DNA of 64,000 bases from Chryseobacterium sp. SC28 (GCF_003932955.1 NZ_QOVY01000004.1:1-64000); one strand, 5' to 3'; positions 9,292 to 18,592 are shown, counted from the stretch's first letter. The notes: generated from the letters alone by a model not told the origin. Translations and numbers: made by a program.

Positions 9292-9366
9292 AAAAACACA
9301 AATGATGAAAAAAAATTTATTGCTCCTCAGTGATTCACTCAAAAGCCCCGTAAAAGTACAAATTGA
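9292..9366 (-). ncRNA. Candidate small RNA antisense in the gap before pstS
   Basis: The minus strand from about 9355 to the terminator at 9261-9291 would make an RNA of roughly 95 bases. The box TCAATTTG at 9359-9366 differs from TAnnTTTG at one base, and no -33 TTG is visible. The body holds a small palindrome (AGTGATTCACT on the plus strand) and a long U-stretch. This is inference from a terminator without a gene. The same DNA on the plus strand encodes a 27-residue open frame at 9302-9385 with a run of four leucines. Confidence 0.3.
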
Positions 9367-9456
9367 TCTTCAAACCGCCAAATAATTTTTGCTTTTATTA
9401 GAATATTTTAAATTTAATATACGGATAAAGAATTATATGGCTAATTTAGAAGCAGT

Positions 9457-9464
9457 TAGATTTG
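9457..9464 (+). promoter_or_regulatory. -7 box TAGATTTG upstream of pstS
   Basis: TAGATTTG matches TAnnTTTG and lies 85 bases before the pstS ATG. No clear -33 element or Pho-box-like direct repeat was seen. Confidence 0.45.
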
Positions 9465-9548
9465 TACTTTTTTCGTACACATAAAGTTAACTGAATCTTA
9501 ACTTGTTTTTAAAAATTAAACCACTTCAAGGAAGTATATTTGGAAGCA

Positions 9549-10403
9549 ATGAAAACTTCTGCCCATCAAATCAATTGGTTCCTGTTTTTAAGCTTTATCA
9601 TTTTGTGCTCTTGTAATCAAAATGATAAAACAATCAAAATAAAAGGCTCGGATACGGAAGTGAACTTGGCGGTCAACTTGGCCGAACAGTTTTATAAAAC
9701 CAATCAACACTACAGCATTTCCGTTTCGGGCGGCGGCTCAGGCTTGGGAATCACTTCTCTTTTGAACGGACAAGCCGATATTGCCAACTCATCTCGACCA
9801 CTCACCGATGAGGAAGAACGGATGTTTAAGGATAAAAAAATCGAACTGAAAACCGTGGTTTTTGCTGAGGATGCCACGGCATTCGTGGTACACGAAGAAA
9901 ATCCGATTGAGGAAATTGATGTACAGACTTTGAGCGAGATTATGAGTGGGAAAATCCAGACGTGGAAATCGGTTTCAGGATTGGATTTGCCGATTAATAT
10001 ATACGGAAGGCAGAGCAGCTCCGGCACGCACTCTTTCATCAAGAAAAAATTAGGAATTCAATACAGCCCGAAAGCCAAAGAAATGACGGGAAACGCCCAA
10101 ATATTGGAAGGGATTAAGATTGATAAATCGGGCATCGGATATGTGGGCGCAGGATATATTTCCAAAAATCCGCACCAAAACAAAGGCATAAAAGTATTGA
10201 AAATCAAAGCCAACGCCAACGCCGTAGCCGTTTCTCCTCTGAATCCGGAGTCTATAAAAAATAGAAAATACTTTTTCCAACGGCCTTTGTATCAGTTTAT
10301 TCCCGTTGAATCTTGGGAAAAGGTAAAACCCTTTATCGATTTTGAAACCAAAGGAATGGGGCGGCATATTATTGAAAATTCCGGATATTATCTCATCAAT
10401 TAA
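9549..10403 (+). CDS. pstS: Phosphate ABC transporter, substrate-binding lipoprotein PstS
   Basis: PstS captures phosphate in the periplasm for the PstCAB importer. The 284-residue product begins with a lipoprotein signal whose hydrophobic core ends FIILCSC, with the last Cys as the probable lipidation site. The mature part starts with the family pattern IKIKGSDTEVNLAVNLAE and has phosphate-loop features SGGGSGLG, ANSSRPL and GRQSSSGTHSF. I chose the ATG at 9549 over the TTG at 9542-region frame start (9540) because it places the signal peptide normally. It is the first gene of pstSCAB, and pstC starts 5 bases after its stop. Phosphate-starvation control is expected from the family, but no operator is visible. 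Confidence 0.93.
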   Translation: MKTSAHQINWFLFLSFIILCSCNQNDKTIKIKGSDTEVNLAVNLAEQFYKTNQHYSISVSGGGSGLGITSLLNGQADIANSSRPLTDEEERMFKDKKIELKTVVFAEDATAFVVHEENPIEEIDVQTLSEIMSGKIQTWKSVSGLDLPINIYGRQSSSGTHSFIKKKLGIQYSPKAKEMTGNAQILEGIKIDKSGIGYVGAGYISKNPHQNKGIKVLKIKANANAVAVSPLNPESIKNRKYFFQRPLYQFIPVESWEKVKPFIDFETKGMGRHIIENSGYYLIN

Positions 10404-10408
10404 ATCTT

Positions 10409-11299
10409 ATGCAATACAAAAAAAGAATCGTCATCGATAATGTGGCCAAAGTCCTCTTCAAATCTACTGGTTTGCTGGTTTTGGCTTTGCTGGGAGGCAT
10501 TTTTTTTATGCTTTTGTACAATTCACTTTCATTCTTTTTCAAAGTCTCTCCTTTAGACTTTATCACGGGAATGGAGTGGAATCCCACAGCTCCGACACCC
10601 GTTTACGGCTTGTTGCCCCTCATTGCTAGCACCACCTTGGTTTCCTTTGGTGCGATGCTCATTGCCATTCCTTTGGGGATAGGAACTGCCGCTTTTATAT
10701 CGGAGTATGCCAGTCCGAAATTGAAGGCATTTTTGAAACCCGCCATCGAGATGCTGGCTGCCGTGCCATCGGTGGTCATCGGATTTTTGGGAATAGTTCT
10801 TTTGGGGCCTCACATTGCCGAAATGAGCAATTTGCCCAATGGTTTAAATGCACTGAACGGCGCAATTCTTTTGGCAATTATGGCCTTGCCTACGATAATC
10901 ACCATTTCGGAAGATGCCATCAATTCGGTACCGCAAACCTATCGCGAAGCGAGTTACGGATTAGGCGCTTCCCAATGGCAGACCTTGAGAAAAGTCACCA
11001 TTCCGGCAGCCAGTCCGGGGATTATCGCGGCCATTATGCTGGGATTGGGAAGGGCGATTGGCGAAACGATGACCGTGCTGATGGCAACGGGTAATGCCGC
11101 CATTTTTCCGAAAGGATTTTTTGATTCTGTAAAAACGATTACCGCCACGATTGCCATCGAGATGGGCGAAGTTCCTTACCAAACTACCCATTACTACGCG
11201 CTGTTCGCCATTGCCATCGTGCTGTTTTTTATGACCTTGATTGCCAATTTGACGGGTGAATATTTTATTAACAAATTTAGAAAATTCCATGCCGTCTAA
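10409..11299 (+). CDS. pstC: Phosphate ABC transporter permease PstC
   Basis: PstC is one of the two inner-membrane subunits of the high-affinity phosphate importer. The 296-residue protein has six membrane segments and the binding-protein-dependent permease loop SYGLGASQWQTLRKVTIPAA, which contacts PstB. The segment LAAVPSVVIGFLG is typical of PstC. Its 3' end overlaps the start of pstA by 11 bases, and it follows pstS by five bases, so the genes are expressed together. Confidence 0.93.
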   Translation: MQYKKRIVIDNVAKVLFKSTGLLVLALLGGIFFMLLYNSLSFFFKVSPLDFITGMEWNPTAPTPVYGLLPLIASTTLVSFGAMLIAIPLGIGTAAFISEYASPKLKAFLKPAIEMLAAVPSVVIGFLGIVLLGPHIAEMSNLPNGLNALNGAILLAIMALPTIITISEDAINSVPQTYREASYGLGASQWQTLRKVTIPAASPGIIAAIMLGLGRAIGETMTVLMATGNAAIFPKGFFDSVKTITATIAIEMGEVPYQTTHYYALFAIAIVLFFMTLIANLTGEYFINKFRKFHAV

Positions 11300-12146
11300 A
11301 CTAAAAAAAATAACCCCGATCATAGAATGGGGAAGCTTGCTGTTCTGCACCATCTCGGTGTGTGTTTTCCTGATTGTCATTTTGTACGACATTTTCAGCA
11401 AGGGAATTTCGGTGATTTCTTGGGATTTTATTTCCCAATTTCCCACAGACGGAATGACGAAAGGCGGAATCCTGACGCCGATAATCGGAACGGTGGTTTT
11501 AACCTTCATCGCAGCACTTTTTTCCATTCCTTTTGGAATATGCTGCGCCATTTACCTCAATGAATATGCCGAAAATACTTGGCTTACGAGGACCATTCGT
11601 GCTTCTATCCGAAATCTTTCGGGAGTTCCTTCCATCATTTACGGGCTTTTTGGATTGGCATTGTTCGTTCAGGCTTTGCATTTTGGAACATCTATTTTGT
11701 CGGCAGGTTTAACCCTTGGTTTATTGTCGCTCCCCTACATCATCACTACCACCGAAGAAGCTTTGCTGAGAATCCCCGCGAGTATGCGCGAGGCCGCTTT
11801 GGGAGTAGGCGCTACCAAATACGAGTCCATCAGAGATGTGGTGTTGCCCTCGTCGATGTCCGGAATTTTAACGGGCGTGGTTTTGACCTTGTCGCGGGCT
11901 GCTGGAGAAACGGCTCCCATTCTGTTTACTGGCGCCGCATTTTACATTACCACGGCTTTGGGTACGCCCAATCAGGAATTTATGGCTTTGCCTTACCATT
12001 TATATATGCTGTCCACCCAGCATCAATCCATTGAGGAGGTTCGTCCTATTGCTTACGGGACTGCTCTTGTGCTGATAGTGGTGGTATTTCTGATGAATTT
12101 GACCGCATTTTATATCCGATATAAATATAGAAAAGATGAAAAGTAA
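11289..12146 (+). CDS. pstA: Phosphate ABC transporter permease PstA
   Basis: PstA pairs with PstC to form the membrane channel of the phosphate importer. The 285-residue product has six membrane segments, the typical [12 protein letters not shown] segment and the coupling loop [20 protein letters not shown] chose the ATG at 11289 (start [10 protein letters not shown]), which overlaps the end of pstC by 11 bases. An in-frame GTG at 11256 would extend 11 residues into pstC and is less likely. The same 11-base ATG-to-TAA overlap recurs between pstA and pstB, which supports this choice. Confidence 0.9.
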   Translation: MPSKLKKITPIIEWGSLLFCTISVCVFLIVILYDIFSKGISVISWDFISQFPTDGMTKGGILTPIIGTVVLTFIAALFSIPFGICCAIYLNEYAENTWLTRTIRASIRNLSGVPSIIYGLFGLALFVQALHFGTSILSAGLTLGLLSLPYIITTTEEALLRIPASMREAALGVGATKYESIRDVVLPSSMSGILTGVVLTLSRAAGETAPILFTGAAFYITTALGTPNQEFMALPYHLYMLSTQHQSIEEVRPIAYGTALVLIVVVFLMNLTAFYIRYKYRKDEK

Positions 12147-12882
12147 ACTAACTGCGGAAAACCTGAATCTATCTTTCGGGGACAAACTTATTTTAAAAAA
12201 TATCTCTGTAGAATTTCCGGAAAAGCAAGTCACGGCATTGATAGGGCCTTCGGGCTGTGGGAAAAGCACGCTGCTCCGCTGTTTCAACAGGATGCACGAT
12301 TTGTACCCCGATGCCAAAATCGATGGAAAAATTGCTTTGGAAGGGCAAGATCTTTATCAGAAAGGAATCGAGGTGACCAGTGTCCGCAGGAGAATAGGAA
12401 TGGTGTTTCAAAAAGCCAATCCTTTTCCCAAAAGCATTTACGAAAACATCGCTTATGGATTAAAAATCAACAACTTGCCAGCCGATTCGGCTACGGTACA
12501 AAAAGCCTTGGAAGAAGCCTATCTTTGGGACGAAGTAAAAGACGACCTGAAAAAACCGGCTACCAGACTCTCGGGAGGGCAGCAACAGCGGCTTTGCATT
12601 GCCAGAACCGTGGCGCTGCGCCCGGAAGTAATCCTGATGGACGAGCCGTGCTCTGCGTTGGACCCGATAAGTACCTCCAAAATCGAAAATCTAATTCATA
12701 AACTGAAAGAGCAATATACGATTGTAATAGTCACCCACAATATGCAGCAAGCGCAGCGCGTAGCGGACAAAACGGTTTTTATGTATCTCGGCGAAATTAT
12801 AGAGGAAGGCGAAACCAGCCAGATCTTCAACAATCCAAAGTTGGAAACCACCAAAAGCTACATCAGCGGGCATTTCGGTTAG
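12136..12882 (+). CDS. pstB: Phosphate ABC transporter ATP-binding protein PstB
   Basis: PstB is the cytoplasmic ATPase that powers phosphate import. The 248-residue protein has Walker [10 protein letters not shown], the PstB-type segment [10 protein letters not shown], the Q-loop [12 protein letters not shown], the signature LSGGQQQR, Walker [14 protein letters not shown] and the switch His in VTHNM. It starts inside the last 11 bases of pstA. It is the last gene of the operon. phoU, which often follows pstB, is absent; the next 406 bases hold no gene. Confidence 0.95.
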   Translation: MKSKLTAENLNLSFGDKLILKNISVEFPEKQVTALIGPSGCGKSTLLRCFNRMHDLYPDAKIDGKIALEGQDLYQKGIEVTSVRRRIGMVFQKANPFPKSIYENIAYGLKINNLPADSATVQKALEEAYLWDEVKDDLKKPATRLSGGQQQRLCIARTVALRPEVILMDEPCSALDPISTSKIENLIHKLKEQYTIVIVTHNMQQAQRVADKTVFMYLGEIIEEGETSQIFNNPKLETTKSYISGHFG

Positions 12883-13288
12883 GCATTTTCCTTCTGATTT
12901 TTTCTGAATAACGCTAACATTTCGAAAAAAAATCCTGAAATTTTCATAGAAATAGATTTTTTCGGAGGGGTTGTATATTTTTGTATATTTGGATGTTGCC
13001 TCCCATTGAATAAAGTGGAAAAAAAGCAGCGTCGTTAAAATTATCGGCTCTGAACGTTAATAAAATCAACATTATTGAGACATTAGTTTCAACAATTGAG
13101 AATATTTTGGGCAGGCAAAATCCCAGGTGACTCAGATGATTTTCAGTTGCGTGCAACTCACGGACGATGAAAACCCTGTTGAACGGAAACTTCCGAAACT
13201 TTTATTCAGCCCGCATCAAAACAAAAAATCTAAATTCTTGCCCGCAGTTTCTCGCATCTTCCTTACTTTTGTCTAAAATTATTCAGAA
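12883..13288. other. 406-base gene-free region between pstB and the Mur ligase
   Basis: No convincing coding frame is seen on either strand. It holds two abutting -7-like boxes on the plus strand, TATTTTTG (12976-12983) and TATATTTG (12984-12991), and a small palindrome of AGTTGC and GCAACT around GT (13145-13158). The boxes could start a short transcript of unknown purpose or be chance in AT-rich DNA. The 3' part contains the likely promoter of the next gene. Confidence 0.5.
13238..13271 (+). promoter_or_regulatory. Promoter of the Mur ligase gene
   Basis: TACTTTTG at 13264-13271 matches TAnnTTTG, with TTG at 13238-13240 and a 23-base spacer, slightly longer than the usual 19-21. The TTG start codon is at 13289, so the leader would be about 12 bases. 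Confidence 0.5.
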
Positions 13289-14626
13289 TTGAAAACCCAT
13301 TTCATTGCTATCGGCGGTTCTGCGATGCACAATCTTGCCATCGCACTCAAAGACAAAGGCTATCAGGTAAGCGGCTCCGATGATGCCATCTTCGAACCTT
13401 CCAGATCGCGCTTGGATAGAAAAGGAATTCTTCCCGAGCAGTTGGGATGGTTCCCGGAAAAAATAACTCCAGATATCGATGCCGTCATCCTCGGGATGCA
13501 CGCCCACGCCGACAATCCTGAGCTGGCAAAAGCCAAAGAATTAGGCCTAAAAATCTATTCCTATCCGGAATTTCTCTACGAGCAATCCAAAGAAAAAACC
13601 CGAGTGGTCATTGGCGGTTCGCACGGGAAAACGACGATTACATCGATGATTCTTCACGTTCTCAACTTTCATCACAAAGATATCGATTATATGGTCGGCG
13701 CCCAGTTGGAAGGCTTCGATTGTATGGTGAAAATCACCGAGGACAATGATTTTATGATCTTGGAAGGCGACGAATATCTGTCTTCGCCGATAGATCTACG
13801 TTCCAAATTTTTACTGTATCAACCCAATATCGCCCTGCTGTCCGGAATTGCCTGGGATCACATCAACGTTTTCAAAACCTTCGACGACTATATCGATCAG
13901 TTTCGGAAATTTGTCGCAACCATCACACCCGGCGGCGTTTTGGTTTACAACGAGGAAGATGCAGAAGTGGTAAAAGTGGTTGAAAATGCCGATAATTATT
14001 TCCGAAAAATCCCATACAAAACACCCGATTACAAAATAGAAAACGGCATCGTAAGCCTGAAAACCAATATGGGCGATGTTCCATTGTCGGTTTTCGGAAA
14101 GCACAATCTCCTGAATATGGAAGGGGCGAGAATAATCTGTTCGCAACTGGGGATTATGGAAGAGGATTTTTACGAAGCGATTATGAGTTTCAAAGGCGCT
14201 TCCAAACGTCTGGAAAAAGTGGAAAGAGCCGATGGTGGCTTGCTCTACAAAGATTTTGCGCACGCACCAAGTAAAGTGAAAGCGACGGTTGCCGCATTTG
14301 CAGAGCAATTTCCTGATACCGAAACTTTTGGATTTTTGGAGTTGCATACTTATTCCAGCCTCAATCCTATTTTTTTAGAACAGTATGATCACGCTTTGGA
14401 TGGCTTGAATAATGCCGTCGTTTTCTATTCAGAAGAGGCGTTGAAAATCAAAAGAATGGATCCGATTTCGCCGGATTTAATTAAAGAAAAATTCAAAAAT
14501 GAGAATTTGAAAGTCTTTACCAATGCAGAAGATCTTCACGCTTATTGGGAAACTTTGGACAAGACCAAAGGCGCTTTTTTGATGATGAGTTCCGGAAATT
14601 TCGGAGGCTTGGATCTGACTAAATAA
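13289..14626 (+). CDS. mpl: Mur ligase family protein (UDP-N-acetylmuramate peptide ligase, Mpl-like)
   Basis: The 445-residue protein has the Mur ligase layout: an N-terminal UDP-binding Rossmann domain (IAIGGSAMHNLAIALKDKGYQVSGSD), a central ATPase with GGSHGKTTITSM and the Mg-binding EGDEY segment, and a C-terminal ligase domain. The form most resembles Mpl, which reattaches recycled murein tripeptide to UDP-MurNAc. MurC, which adds L-alanine in de novo synthesis, is the alternative. It stands alone rather than in the mur/fts cluster, which favours recycling. The start is a TTG at 13289, because no in-frame ATG precedes the conserved IAIGGSAMH. A strong terminator follows. Confidence 0.8.
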   Translation: MKTHFIAIGGSAMHNLAIALKDKGYQVSGSDDAIFEPSRSRLDRKGILPEQLGWFPEKITPDIDAVILGMHAHADNPELAKAKELGLKIYSYPEFLYEQSKEKTRVVIGGSHGKTTITSMILHVLNFHHKDIDYMVGAQLEGFDCMVKITEDNDFMILEGDEYLSSPIDLRSKFLLYQPNIALLSGIAWDHINVFKTFDDYIDQFRKFVATITPGGVLVYNEEDAEVVKVVENADNYFRKIPYKTPDYKIENGIVSLKTNMGDVPLSVFGKHNLLNMEGARIICSQLGIMEEDFYEAIMSFKGASKRLEKVERADGGLLYKDFAHAPSKVKATVAAFAEQFPDTETFGFLELHTYSSLNPIFLEQYDHALDGLNNAVVFYSEEALKIKRMDPISPDLIKEKFKNENLKVFTNAEDLHAYWETLDKTKGAFLMMSSGNFGGLDLTK

Positions 14627-14650
14627 TTTTATAATAAAAATAGACAATCC

Positions 14651-14684
14651 ACCTTCCGGAACAATTTTCGGGAGGTTTTTTTTT
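14651..14684 (+). terminator. Intrinsic terminator after the Mur ligase gene
   Basis: Arms ACCTTCCG (14651-14658) and CGGGAGGT (14669-14676) pair with one G-T, followed by a run of T residues. It lies 24 bases after the stop codon. Confidence 0.8.
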
Positions 14685-14788
14685 GACAATCCTACTAAAC
14701 TTGTGGTTTTTTTAATTTTTAAAAACCAATAAAATCCCGGAAAAAATGGCGCTTTCCATCAATAAATCCAAGTGTCATAAAAAAATAT

Positions 14789-14796
14789 TACATTTG
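14789..14796 (+). promoter_or_regulatory. -7 box TACATTTG upstream of hmgA
   Basis: TACATTTG matches TAnnTTTG and lies 21 bases before the ATG at 14818. It falls inside an upstream extension of the frame (to 14746), so it also argues that translation begins at 14818. Confidence 0.55.
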
Positions 14797-14817
14797 AGAA
14801 AAGCCAAATCTAATAAA

Positions 14818-15975
14818 ATGAGATACGTTCAGCTGGGTAAGATTCCGCCAAAAAGACATACGATTTTCAAATCCGAAGACGGCAACTTTTATTACGAGCA
14901 ACTCTTTGGAACTGAAGGTTTCCACGGGATTTCGTCGTTGCTTTATCACACACATCGCCCAACTCAGATTAAATCTATCGGCGAAGCAAAAGACGTGACA
15001 CCGAAAATTGCAGTCGAGAAAAACGTAACGCCAAGAATGATAAAAGGCGCAAAAGTGACCGCCGAAGACGATTTTTTGGACAGCCGAAAGGTTTTGATGC
15101 TAAACAACGATTTGAAAATGGGCTTGGCAAAACCACGAAAATCTACCGACTATTTCTATAAAAATGCAGAATGCGACGAGCTGTTTTTTGTTCACGCCGG
15201 AAAAGGAATTCTGAGAACAATGCTCGGTAACATCGATTTTTCAGTCGGCGATTATCTCATCATTCCGAGAGGAACTATTTATCAGCTGGAATTGGAATCT
15301 GAAGACAATGTTTTCTTTTTCATAGAAGCGCATTCCCCGATTTACACGCCAAAACGTTACCGAAATGAGTTCGGGCAGTTGCTGGAACATTCGCCGTTTT
15401 GCGAGAGAGATATTGTTCCGCCCACTTTCGTAGAGCCAAAAAACGAGAAAGGCGATTTTCTCATCAAAGTGAAAAAAGAAAACCAAATTACCGATTTTAT
15501 TTACGCCACGCATCCGTTTGATGTTGTGGGTTGGGATGGTTATTTTTATCCTTACAAATTCAATATCAAAAACTTCGAACCGATTACGGGGCGGATTCAT
15601 CAGCCGCCTCCGGTTCATCAGAATTTCGAAGGTCACAATTTTGTCGTTTGTTCGTTTGTGGCGAGGATGTACGATTATCATCCTCAGGCCATTCCGGCAC
15701 CTTACAACCATTCAAACATCGATTCAGACGAGGTTTTATTTTATACAGAAGGCGATTTTATGAGCAGAAACCACGTGGATTTGATGGATTTTTCACTTCA
15801 TCCCGGCGGAATTGTTCACGGTCCGCATCCCGGCGCAATGGAACGAAGCATCGGAAAAAAATCTACCGATGAATACGCGGTGATGGTTGACCCATTCCGA
15901 CCTTTGAAACTGACGGAAGAAGCAATAAAAGTGGAAGATTCCGGTTACAAAACCAGTTGGCTGGAGTCAAATTAG
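14818..15975 (+). CDS. hmgA: Homogentisate 1,2-dioxygenase
   Basis: This iron enzyme opens the ring of homogentisate to maleylacetoacetate in tyrosine degradation. The 385-residue product starts MRYVQLGKIPPKRH. It has the cupin core around DELFFVHAGKGILRT and the C-terminal metal and active-site region (EGDFMSRN, HPGGIVHGPHPGAMERS) rich in His and Glu ligands. I chose the ATG at 14818 because the family begins near here and a promoter box lies at 14789-14796. An in-frame ATG at 14746 would add 24 residues upstream of that box. It leads a set of tyrosine-catabolic genes on the plus strand. A clear promoter of its own suggests a separate transcript from the CoA-transferase gene. Confidence 0.9.
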   Translation: MRYVQLGKIPPKRHTIFKSEDGNFYYEQLFGTEGFHGISSLLYHTHRPTQIKSIGEAKDVTPKIAVEKNVTPRMIKGAKVTAEDDFLDSRKVLMLNNDLKMGLAKPRKSTDYFYKNAECDELFFVHAGKGILRTMLGNIDFSVGDYLIIPRGTIYQLELESEDNVFFFIEAHSPIYTPKRYRNEFGQLLEHSPFCERDIVPPTFVEPKNEKGDFLIKVKKENQITDFIYATHPFDVVGWDGYFYPYKFNIKNFEPITGRIHQPPPVHQNFEGHNFVVCSFVARMYDYHPQAIPAPYNHSNIDSDEVLFYTEGDFMSRNHVDLMDFSLHPGGIVHGPHPGAMERSIGKKSTDEYAVMVDPFRPLKLTEEAIKVEDSGYKTSWLESN

Positions 15976-16070
15976 CTGTGTTCTAAATTATAATATAGCG
16001 ACCGGAATATTTTAAAATATGACTTTTTACCAAACTGATAACGCTCATTTTTTAATGATGTTCTAAGGTT

Positions 16071-16078
16071 TATTTTTG
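16071..16078 (+). promoter_or_regulatory. -7 box TATTTTTG upstream of the CoA-transferase gene
   Basis: TATTTTTG matches TAnnTTTG and ends 17 bases before the ATG at 16096. TTT rather than TTG is found at the -33 position. Confidence 0.5.
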
Positions 16079-16095
16079 CTTAAAAATTAAAAATA

Positions 16096-17367
16096 ATGAT
16101 CAATTACGTAAGCGCAGAAGAAGCAGTTTCAATCATTAAAAGCGGTGACCGAATTTTCGGACACGGCAGTGCTTGTACACCAAATTTGTTATACAATGAG
16201 TTGGCAAAGCAAGCCTCCAGATTGCAAAATGTGGAAATGGTTTCCATCACGCAACAGGGAAATGTAGAAATTGCAAAACCTCAGTATAAAGACAGTTTTT
16301 ATATTAATTCCTTATTCACTTCAGGGCCGGTTCGTGAGGCTGTAAACGGTGAAAATGGCGATTACGTTCCGATTTTCCTAAGCGAAATTCCCATTCTTTT
16401 CAAAAACGGAATTCTGCCAATTGATGTCGCTTTGATCACGGTTTCGCCACCAGACGCTCACGGCTATTGCACGCTGGGAACTTCAGTAGATGTTGCTCGC
16501 AGTGCAATTGATACTGCAAAAAGAATCATCGCCATCGTCAACCCAAAGATGCCAAGAACCCACGGCGACGGGATGATTCACATCAAAAGAATCGAAAAAA
16601 TGGTTTGGAGCGAGGAAGAACTTTTGACCATCAACTACGGCGAAAAAGTGGGCGAAGAAGAAATGAAAATCGGAAGGAATGTGGCTGAACTGATCGATGA
16701 CAAAGCGACGATCCAAATGGGAATCGGGACTATCCCTGATGCCGTTTTGCGATGTCTTAATAATCATAAAGATCTGGGTGTCCATACCGAAATGCTGAGC
16801 GACGGCGTTATTGATTTAATAAAAAATGAGGTTGTTAATAACAAATATAAAGGCACGCACGCCAACAGAACGATCACGAGTTTCTGCTTCGGAACCAGAC
16901 GATTGTACGATTTTGTGGATGATAATCCGGCCGTCTCGTTTATGGATGTTCAGCACGTTAATTTCCCGATTAATATTATGAAAAACAAGAAAATGCACGC
17001 CATCAATTCGGCCATCGAAATCGATTTGACCGGTCAGGTTTGTGCAGATTCTATCGGAACCTATCAATTCAGTGGTATTGGCGGGCAGATGGATTTTATG
17101 CGTGGTGCTGCTCTCAGCGAAGGCGGAAAACCCATTATGGCTTTGTCTTCCCGAACCAAAAAAGGCGTTCCAAGAATCGTTCCTTTCTTGAAGCAAGGTG
17201 CAGGTGTCGTGACGACGCGGGGTCATATTCATTATGTCGTGACGGAGTACGGCACGGCTTATCTCTATGGCAAAAATCTTCGTCAGAGAGCAAAAGCTTT
17301 GATCGAAATTTCTCATCCCGACGACAGAGAAATGCTGGAAAAAGCTGCTTTTGAGAGGTTCAAATAA
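16096..17367 (+). CDS. Acetyl-CoA hydrolase/transferase family protein
   Basis: The 423-residue protein belongs to the class I CoA-transferase/acetyl-CoA hydrolase family, near 4-hydroxybutyrate CoA-transferase. It has both Rossmann-like halves, the acyl-binding ITVSPPDAHGYCTLG segment, the active-site Glu in VHTEMLSDGVIDL and the C-terminal TEYGTAYLYGK region. It probably moves CoA between acetate or acetoacetate-type acids. It sits between the homogentisate and hydroxyphenylpyruvate dioxygenase genes. The pathway end products are fumarate and acetoacetate, so a role in activating acetoacetate is reasonable, but that is an inference from position. It has its own -7 box at 16071. Confidence 0.85.
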   Translation: MINYVSAEEAVSIIKSGDRIFGHGSACTPNLLYNELAKQASRLQNVEMVSITQQGNVEIAKPQYKDSFYINSLFTSGPVREAVNGENGDYVPIFLSEIPILFKNGILPIDVALITVSPPDAHGYCTLGTSVDVARSAIDTAKRIIAIVNPKMPRTHGDGMIHIKRIEKMVWSEEELLTINYGEKVGEEEMKIGRNVAELIDDKATIQMGIGTIPDAVLRCLNNHKDLGVHTEMLSDGVIDLIKNEVVNNKYKGTHANRTITSFCFGTRRLYDFVDDNPAVSFMDVQHVNFPINIMKNKKMHAINSAIEIDLTGQVCADSIGTYQFSGIGGQMDFMRGAALSEGGKPIMALSSRTKKGVPRIVPFLKQGAGVVTTRGHIHYVVTEYGTAYLYGKNLRQRAKALIEISHPDDREMLEKAAFERFK

Positions 17368-17442
17368 GAAAATTAATCCTTCTTAGCTTCTCACCGAAAA
17401 ATTCTTATCTTGGTCTCGTCAGATATTAAATTTAAAAGAAAA

Positions 17443-18573
17443 ATGTCAACACTTACTTTTTCCGAGAAAATCGCACAAGCCGAGAATTTTCTCCCGATCA
17501 ACGGAACAGATTATTTAGAATTTTATGTGGGAAATGCCAAGCAAGCGGCTCATTTTTACAAAACAGCTTTCGGCTTTCAATCCGTGGCGTATGCTGGTCC
17601 CGAAACCGGCGTCCGGGATCGGGCGTCCTATGTCCTCCAACAGGGAAAAATACGCTTGGTTCTCACCTCCGGACTCCAATCCGATTCTCCAATTTGTGAA
17701 CACCAAAAAAAACACGGCGATGGTGTTAAAATCCTTGCACTTTGGGTAGATGATGCCGAAAAAGCCTTCGAAGAAACCACCAAACGGGGCGGCAAACCTT
17801 ATCTGGAACCACAAACTTTAACGGACGACTTTGGCGAAGTCAAAATGTCCGGCATCTACACCTACGGCGAAACCGTTCATATGTTCGTCGAGCGCAAGAA
17901 CTACAGTGGCGCTTTTATGCCAGGTTACGAACCTTGGACAAGCGATTATAATCCGTCGGAAGTCGGTCTTCTGTACGTCGATCATTGCGTCGGAAACGTC
18001 GGGTGGAACAGGATGATCCCCACAGTCAAATGGTACGAGAAAGTGATGGGATTTGTGAATATTCTGTCCTTTGACGACAAACAAATCAACACAGAATATT
18101 CCGCTTTGATGAGCAAAGTGATGTCCAACGGAAATGGTTTTGCCAAGTTTCCCATCAACGAACCCGCTGAAGGCAAAAGAAAATCTCAGGTCGAGGAATA
18201 TCTGGATTTCTACGAAGGCGAAGGTGTGCAGCACATTGCCGTCGCCACCAAAGATATCGTGAAAACTGTGACAGAACTCAAAAATAGAGGCGTAGAATTT
18301 CTCTCGGCTCCGCCCGAAGCTTATTACAATATGATCCCGGACAGAGTGGGGAACATCGATGAAGACATCAAAAAACTTCAGGATCTGGGCATTCTCGTAG
18401 ATTGCGATGAAGAAGGATATCTGCTGCAGATTTTCACCAAACCCGTGGAGGACCGGCCAACGCTTTTCTATGAAATCATCCAAAGACACGGTGCGCAAAG
18501 TTTTGGAGCAGGAAATTTCAAAGCACTTTTCGAAGCCTTGGAAAGAGAGCAGGAAAAACGCGGCAATTTATAA
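17443..18573 (+). CDS. hppD: 4-hydroxyphenylpyruvate dioxygenase
   Basis: This Fe(II) enzyme converts 4-hydroxyphenylpyruvate to homogentisate, the substrate of the hmgA product. The 376-residue protein has two vicinal-oxygen-chelate domains. The iron ligands are visible as the His in VDHCVGNVGWNRM, the His in GVQHIAVAT and the Glu in LFYEIIQRHG. I chose the ATG at 17443 (start MSTLTFSEKI). A TTG at 17410 would add 11 residues and overlap the likely promoter. A near-consensus TATCTTGG lies at 17407-17414. A perfect terminator follows, so the gene ends its transcript. Confidence 0.93.
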   Translation: MSTLTFSEKIAQAENFLPINGTDYLEFYVGNAKQAAHFYKTAFGFQSVAYAGPETGVRDRASYVLQQGKIRLVLTSGLQSDSPICEHQKKHGDGVKILALWVDDAEKAFEETTKRGGKPYLEPQTLTDDFGEVKMSGIYTYGETVHMFVERKNYSGAFMPGYEPWTSDYNPSEVGLLYVDHCVGNVGWNRMIPTVKWYEKVMGFVNILSFDDKQINTEYSALMSKVMSNGNGFAKFPINEPAEGKRKSQVEEYLDFYEGEGVQHIAVATKDIVKTVTELKNRGVEFLSAPPEAYYNMIPDRVGNIDEDIKKLQDLGILVDCDEEGYLLQIFTKPVEDRPTLFYEIIQRHGAQSFGAGNFKALFEALEREQEKRGNL

Positions 18574-18592
18574 AACAAATCGTTCAAGATTC

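Noticed and set aside
9302-9385. 27-residue open frame with four consecutive Leu codons, as a leucine attenuator leader
   Set aside because: The next genes are for phosphate uptake, not leucine synthesis, and no terminator/antiterminator pair follows on the plus strand. Kept only as an alternative within the small-RNA finding.
12944-13156. 70-codon frame on the minus strand between pstB and the Mur ligase
   Set aside because: No recognisable domain, no promoter box in front of it on that strand, and a translation without a convincing pattern.
14746-14817. Upstream extension of hmgA to the ATG at 14746
   Set aside because: The extra 24 residues are not family-like, and the -7 box at 14789 lies within them, so the mRNA should not include that ATG.
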